DNA of 64,000 bases from positions 54,677-118,676 of the forward strand of contig JAURVB010000097.1 of assembly GCA_033002965.1 (NCBI GenBank). The letters run 5' to 3'. The translations under genes and the position numbers were made by a program. Source of the DNA: Piper betle. Taxonomy: Eukaryota > Streptophyta > Magnoliopsida > Piperales > Piperaceae. Below, one piece after another: positions 61,441 to 64,000 of this stretch. The notes below the pieces were generated by a model. The model saw nothing but the letters and a program-made list of their open reading frames with translations. It searched no databases and was not told where the DNA came from. Each line of letters starts with the position of its first letter. Positions within the stretch are counted from its first letter, which is position 1.

Positions 61441-63434
61441 ATTCTTTAATTGAAGTGCTAACCAAGTTATTGTTGTATATAGCAGCTTTCAAAATGACGA
61501 GGTCAAGTGGGAACAAGAGAACCCCTTCAAAAATTTCATCCTAGTGTGGTAATGTCTTAATGACTAAAGTCCTAAACATCATCATAATCAAGTATTAAGT
61601 CAAGTTTTAATTGTATGAAATTAGGTCAAGGGGGAAACTTATTGGTGACTGTTGTGTAGAAATAATCAACTTGTTTAAAAAACTACCGAAATTCCCTCAG
61701 GTTGAAGGCACTAATGGAGTGCCCAGAAAATTTGGCCAATGAACGGCCACTGTGGCAGTCGCCTCCAGCCAAGGGCGGCCGCCTTTGGGGCATGCACAGC
61801 TAGATTTTTTGTTTACTATTTTTTAAAAGAAAAAATTAGGTGGTGTTGTGGTTTTTTATTATAAAAACGAAACTCATTCAAAACCCAACTCAAAAATGTT
61901 AGGGTCGTTCAAACATTAAATATTAGAGGACCCCTAAAGCATGAAATTAGCGTAAATCACCATTGGATCATAAGCATCACTCTTCTATTTAATCATAAAT
62001 TTCTCTTAAAATCCCAAAGCCTCAAACAGCATTTAGGCCCAGCCCATTTGCAGGACAACTCCCCCTTCCCCATTTAGGGTTTGACGGGTTTCCCGCATTT
62101 TGGGGCTTTAACGGAAACCGACAGAACATGATGTTAAAAAAATCTTAATATTTGTTGCTTGTGGATTCATATTAAGTTATACCATTTGTTTGGGGCTCAT
62201 TTTATGTATTAATACGTTAAATATGCTGAATTATTTCTAGATGTAATTAGGAGAGCTAAAATATGGTGGTGCTATTTTGTAAAGCGTAAAACAGAAACAC
62301 TTTTTCTAATCATATTTTTCTATGAAATTTCAGAAATTGAAATCTACTGAATAAAATCAAACTCAGTTAATTTTGTCTTGTTTGGTTCAGTTTTGATTAG
62401 ATCTCAGTTTTAGTTTTAACTAGTCGCTAACCCACGCGATCCCCACTTAAAGGATTTGAAATAAATCCTAATTACAATAGAAATCGAAATAAATCCTAAT
62501 TACAATAGAAAAATATTGCATAATTTGAAATAAATTTTAATTACAATAGAAAAATTAATATTTTTACAAATAGTAAATAAAACGTAATATTTTTTGAAAA
62601 TAATTAGATGAAACATGATAAAATAAATCCTAATTACAATAAAAAAATATTAAAGGATTCAAAACAAAAAAACTAATTACAATAAAAAAAATATTTTTAC
62701 TAAGAAGAAATAATAATGAATAATATTATAAATTAATTAGATAACACATGACATCACCATTTTAAAAGTAATCAGTTTCATATACTAGCATAAATTTTTA
62801 GAGATAACATATTTATGAAAAGTTGGTTCGGCTCATTCAAAACCAAACTGACTCAATTAGGAGGAGAGATATGTTTAGTGTACCATTAATCCATATTATA
62901 GCCTATACACTACGAAGGCAAGATGAAATTTCAAAAGAGAAAAATGGAGAGAGAAGAGGAGTTTGCACCCCCATTCTCATATACAAAGAGGAAAAATCCT
63001 TTGAAAGATTTAGACTTAGAACAATAATTTTAGAATTGCATAATTTTTATGTTTTTATCTTTAATTTATAATTTATTATCCATCCCAAGCCCTAGGAAAA
63101 GAGGAAGAGATAAGTATTAAGTGTTAGGAAAAGTATTTGATGGTCAAAACCATATCATTTATAATCACATCGATCATAATTTAGAATCAACTTGAGGACC
63201 GGTCTTTTTAACCCCGATTAGATATGGTCATTAATTTTATTTCAGAAAAATATTACATATATTCCTCTTTTTGTCTAATATTTTCAAATTTGTTAGATAT
63301 ATGGTTTGATAATGTTACTAACGTACTTTAATAAATGAACTCAAGCATTTGTACAATAGGCTGAAATATGAAACTAGCAGAGTTTATTTTCTGAAATGAA
63401 AAAAATGATGAAATGGAAATATGCCACTTACCAC

Positions 63435-63743
63435 TTAAAATAAAAAATCTCTCTGAATGTAATGGGAATTTCCTTGATCCATTTCATTTGTCGATTGAAA
63501 AATCTCATGGAAAGAGTTATTAAGTGGGAATCAGAAGAGTTGGATGACCTAGAGTTGCCTACATGGACACCATAGATCTTCCCAAGGATCTATGTTCCCA
63601 ACCGGCCTCTAGCTAAGGAAAGATAAAGGAGCAAGTTTATTGTAATTGGTTTGAGATTTGAGATAAACCCAGGTGTTTTCTTCCATGTTTTGTAGGTTGG
63701 GATTGGAGGTGTTGTGGTGGTAGGGGCCAACAGAGATGGTTTT
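63435..63743 (-). pseudogene. DUF247 remnant
   Basis: 63435-63590 corresponds to 30826-31000. 63593-63743 corresponds to 36741-36915 (ISVGPYHHN, NLQNMEENTWVYLK). The DNA between is deleted, and a short near-palindrome (AGATCTTCCCAAGGATCT) sits at the join. The 5' end is cut near 63743 by unrelated sequence. Confidence 0.75.
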
Positions 63744-63843
63744 GTTGGGCCTTTTAGGCCCCCACCCAAGATCCGAAACCATTGTTGGGCCCTTCGAACT
63801 CGGGACTTTAAACAACCAAAGAAAACTCATAATAGGTATCACG
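63744..63843. other. Unassigned insertion sequence fragment
   Basis: Begins GTTGGGCCTTTTAGGCCCCC, with GTTGGGCC repeated at 63785. Not found in the partner block. Nature unknown. Confidence 0.4.
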
Positions 63844-64000
63844 TGTAACACCCCAAATCCGGTTCACGCTCGTGAACCGAACCGGCATGTTACAGGCCCC
63901 GGTTAGGTCGGCTAACTCGAACCTAACTCATGTGGATCCAATCTCGGCGTCTTAAGATGAAGATACGATCCATCATGAATGAATAATTACGAAAAATCCT
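63844..64000 (-). mobile_element. Family R repeat, terminus, opposite orientation, runs off the window
   Basis: TGTAACACCCC followed by CGGTTCACG and CTCGGCGTCTTAAGATG matches the complement of the right end of the complete copy at 49990-52656. The rest lies beyond the window. Confidence 0.65.

Larger units (their letters stand above)
60932..63430. other. Duplicated spacer upstream of N2
   Basis: 61605-63430 matches 28940-30840. The 530 bp at 61075-61605 has no partner in the other block and includes the 60-bp tandem repeat. No gene seen; frames such as 62823-63071 are also broken in the partner. Confidence 0.65.
54923..63743. repeat. Segmental duplication, copy X (partner 21637-31235 plus 36741-36915)
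   Basis: Collinear with copy Y. It keeps neprosin exons 3-4 and the uninterrupted solo LTR and gypsy target sites, but has lost about 240 bp of DUF247 beside the gypsy site. It is cut off near 63743 by newer repeat DNA. Confidence 0.85.

Noticed and set aside
1..64000. CRISPR arrays, operons, phage or bacterial defence genes
   Set aside because: None present; intron-bearing plant gene families and plant retrotransposons account for the recognisable content.

Overview
The window looks like nuclear DNA of a flowering plant, most likely a eudicot. It is AT-rich and intron-bearing, and it carries plant-only families (neprosin/DUF239, DUF247) amid Ty3/gypsy retrotransposon wrecks, solo LTRs, TRIM-like elements and microsatellites. 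I cannot name the species. There is no bacterial-style operon, CRISPR array, rRNA or tRNA that I can support. All coordinates and alignments were made by eye.

Layout. 1-8090: a decayed Athila-type Ty3/gypsy element whose 3' LTR tail is inverted. 8091-11750: two fragments of a non-coding LTR-like repeat, here called family R (starts TGTAAA, ends TGTTACA). 12905-13651: the last two exons of a + strand neprosin pseudogene. 16629-22004: another + strand neprosin pseudogene, split by a 3.6 kb AT-rich block with ~170-bp repeats and a TRIM-like element. 22106-23752: a very GC-rich solo LTR with ATTTT target duplications and a 25-bp minisatellite. 25189-28723: a - strand neprosin pseudogene (N1). 30847-37052: a DUF247 pseudogene split by a 5.5-kb Reina-like gypsy element (31241-36740, target duplication GTTTC). 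38162-39923: the best-preserved gene, a - strand DUF247 protein, followed by a decayed tandem duplicate ending at 43875. 44340-48751 and 49990-52656: two large family R copies, the second complete with TCATT target duplications. 53006-53923: a CACTA-like end and a small LTR-like element. 54545-63743: a second copy of the neprosin/DUF247 block, with a + strand neprosin pseudogene, a - strand neprosin gene (N2) with all seven exons, and a DUF247 remnant. 63844-64000: the start of another family R copy in opposite orientation.

The main theme is a plant gene cluster in birth and death. A unit made of a + strand neprosin 3' end, a - strand neprosin and a DUF247 gene was duplicated (about 21.6-31.2 kb and 54.9-63.7 kb). 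Each copy then decayed in its own way. Neprosins are secreted glutamic peptidases made with an activation peptide. DUF247 proteins have a C-terminal membrane segment and mostly unknown roles. Nothing here shows that the two act together. Only the DUF247 gene at 38162-39923 and, with a caveat at its 3' end, N2 look able to make near-full-length proteins.
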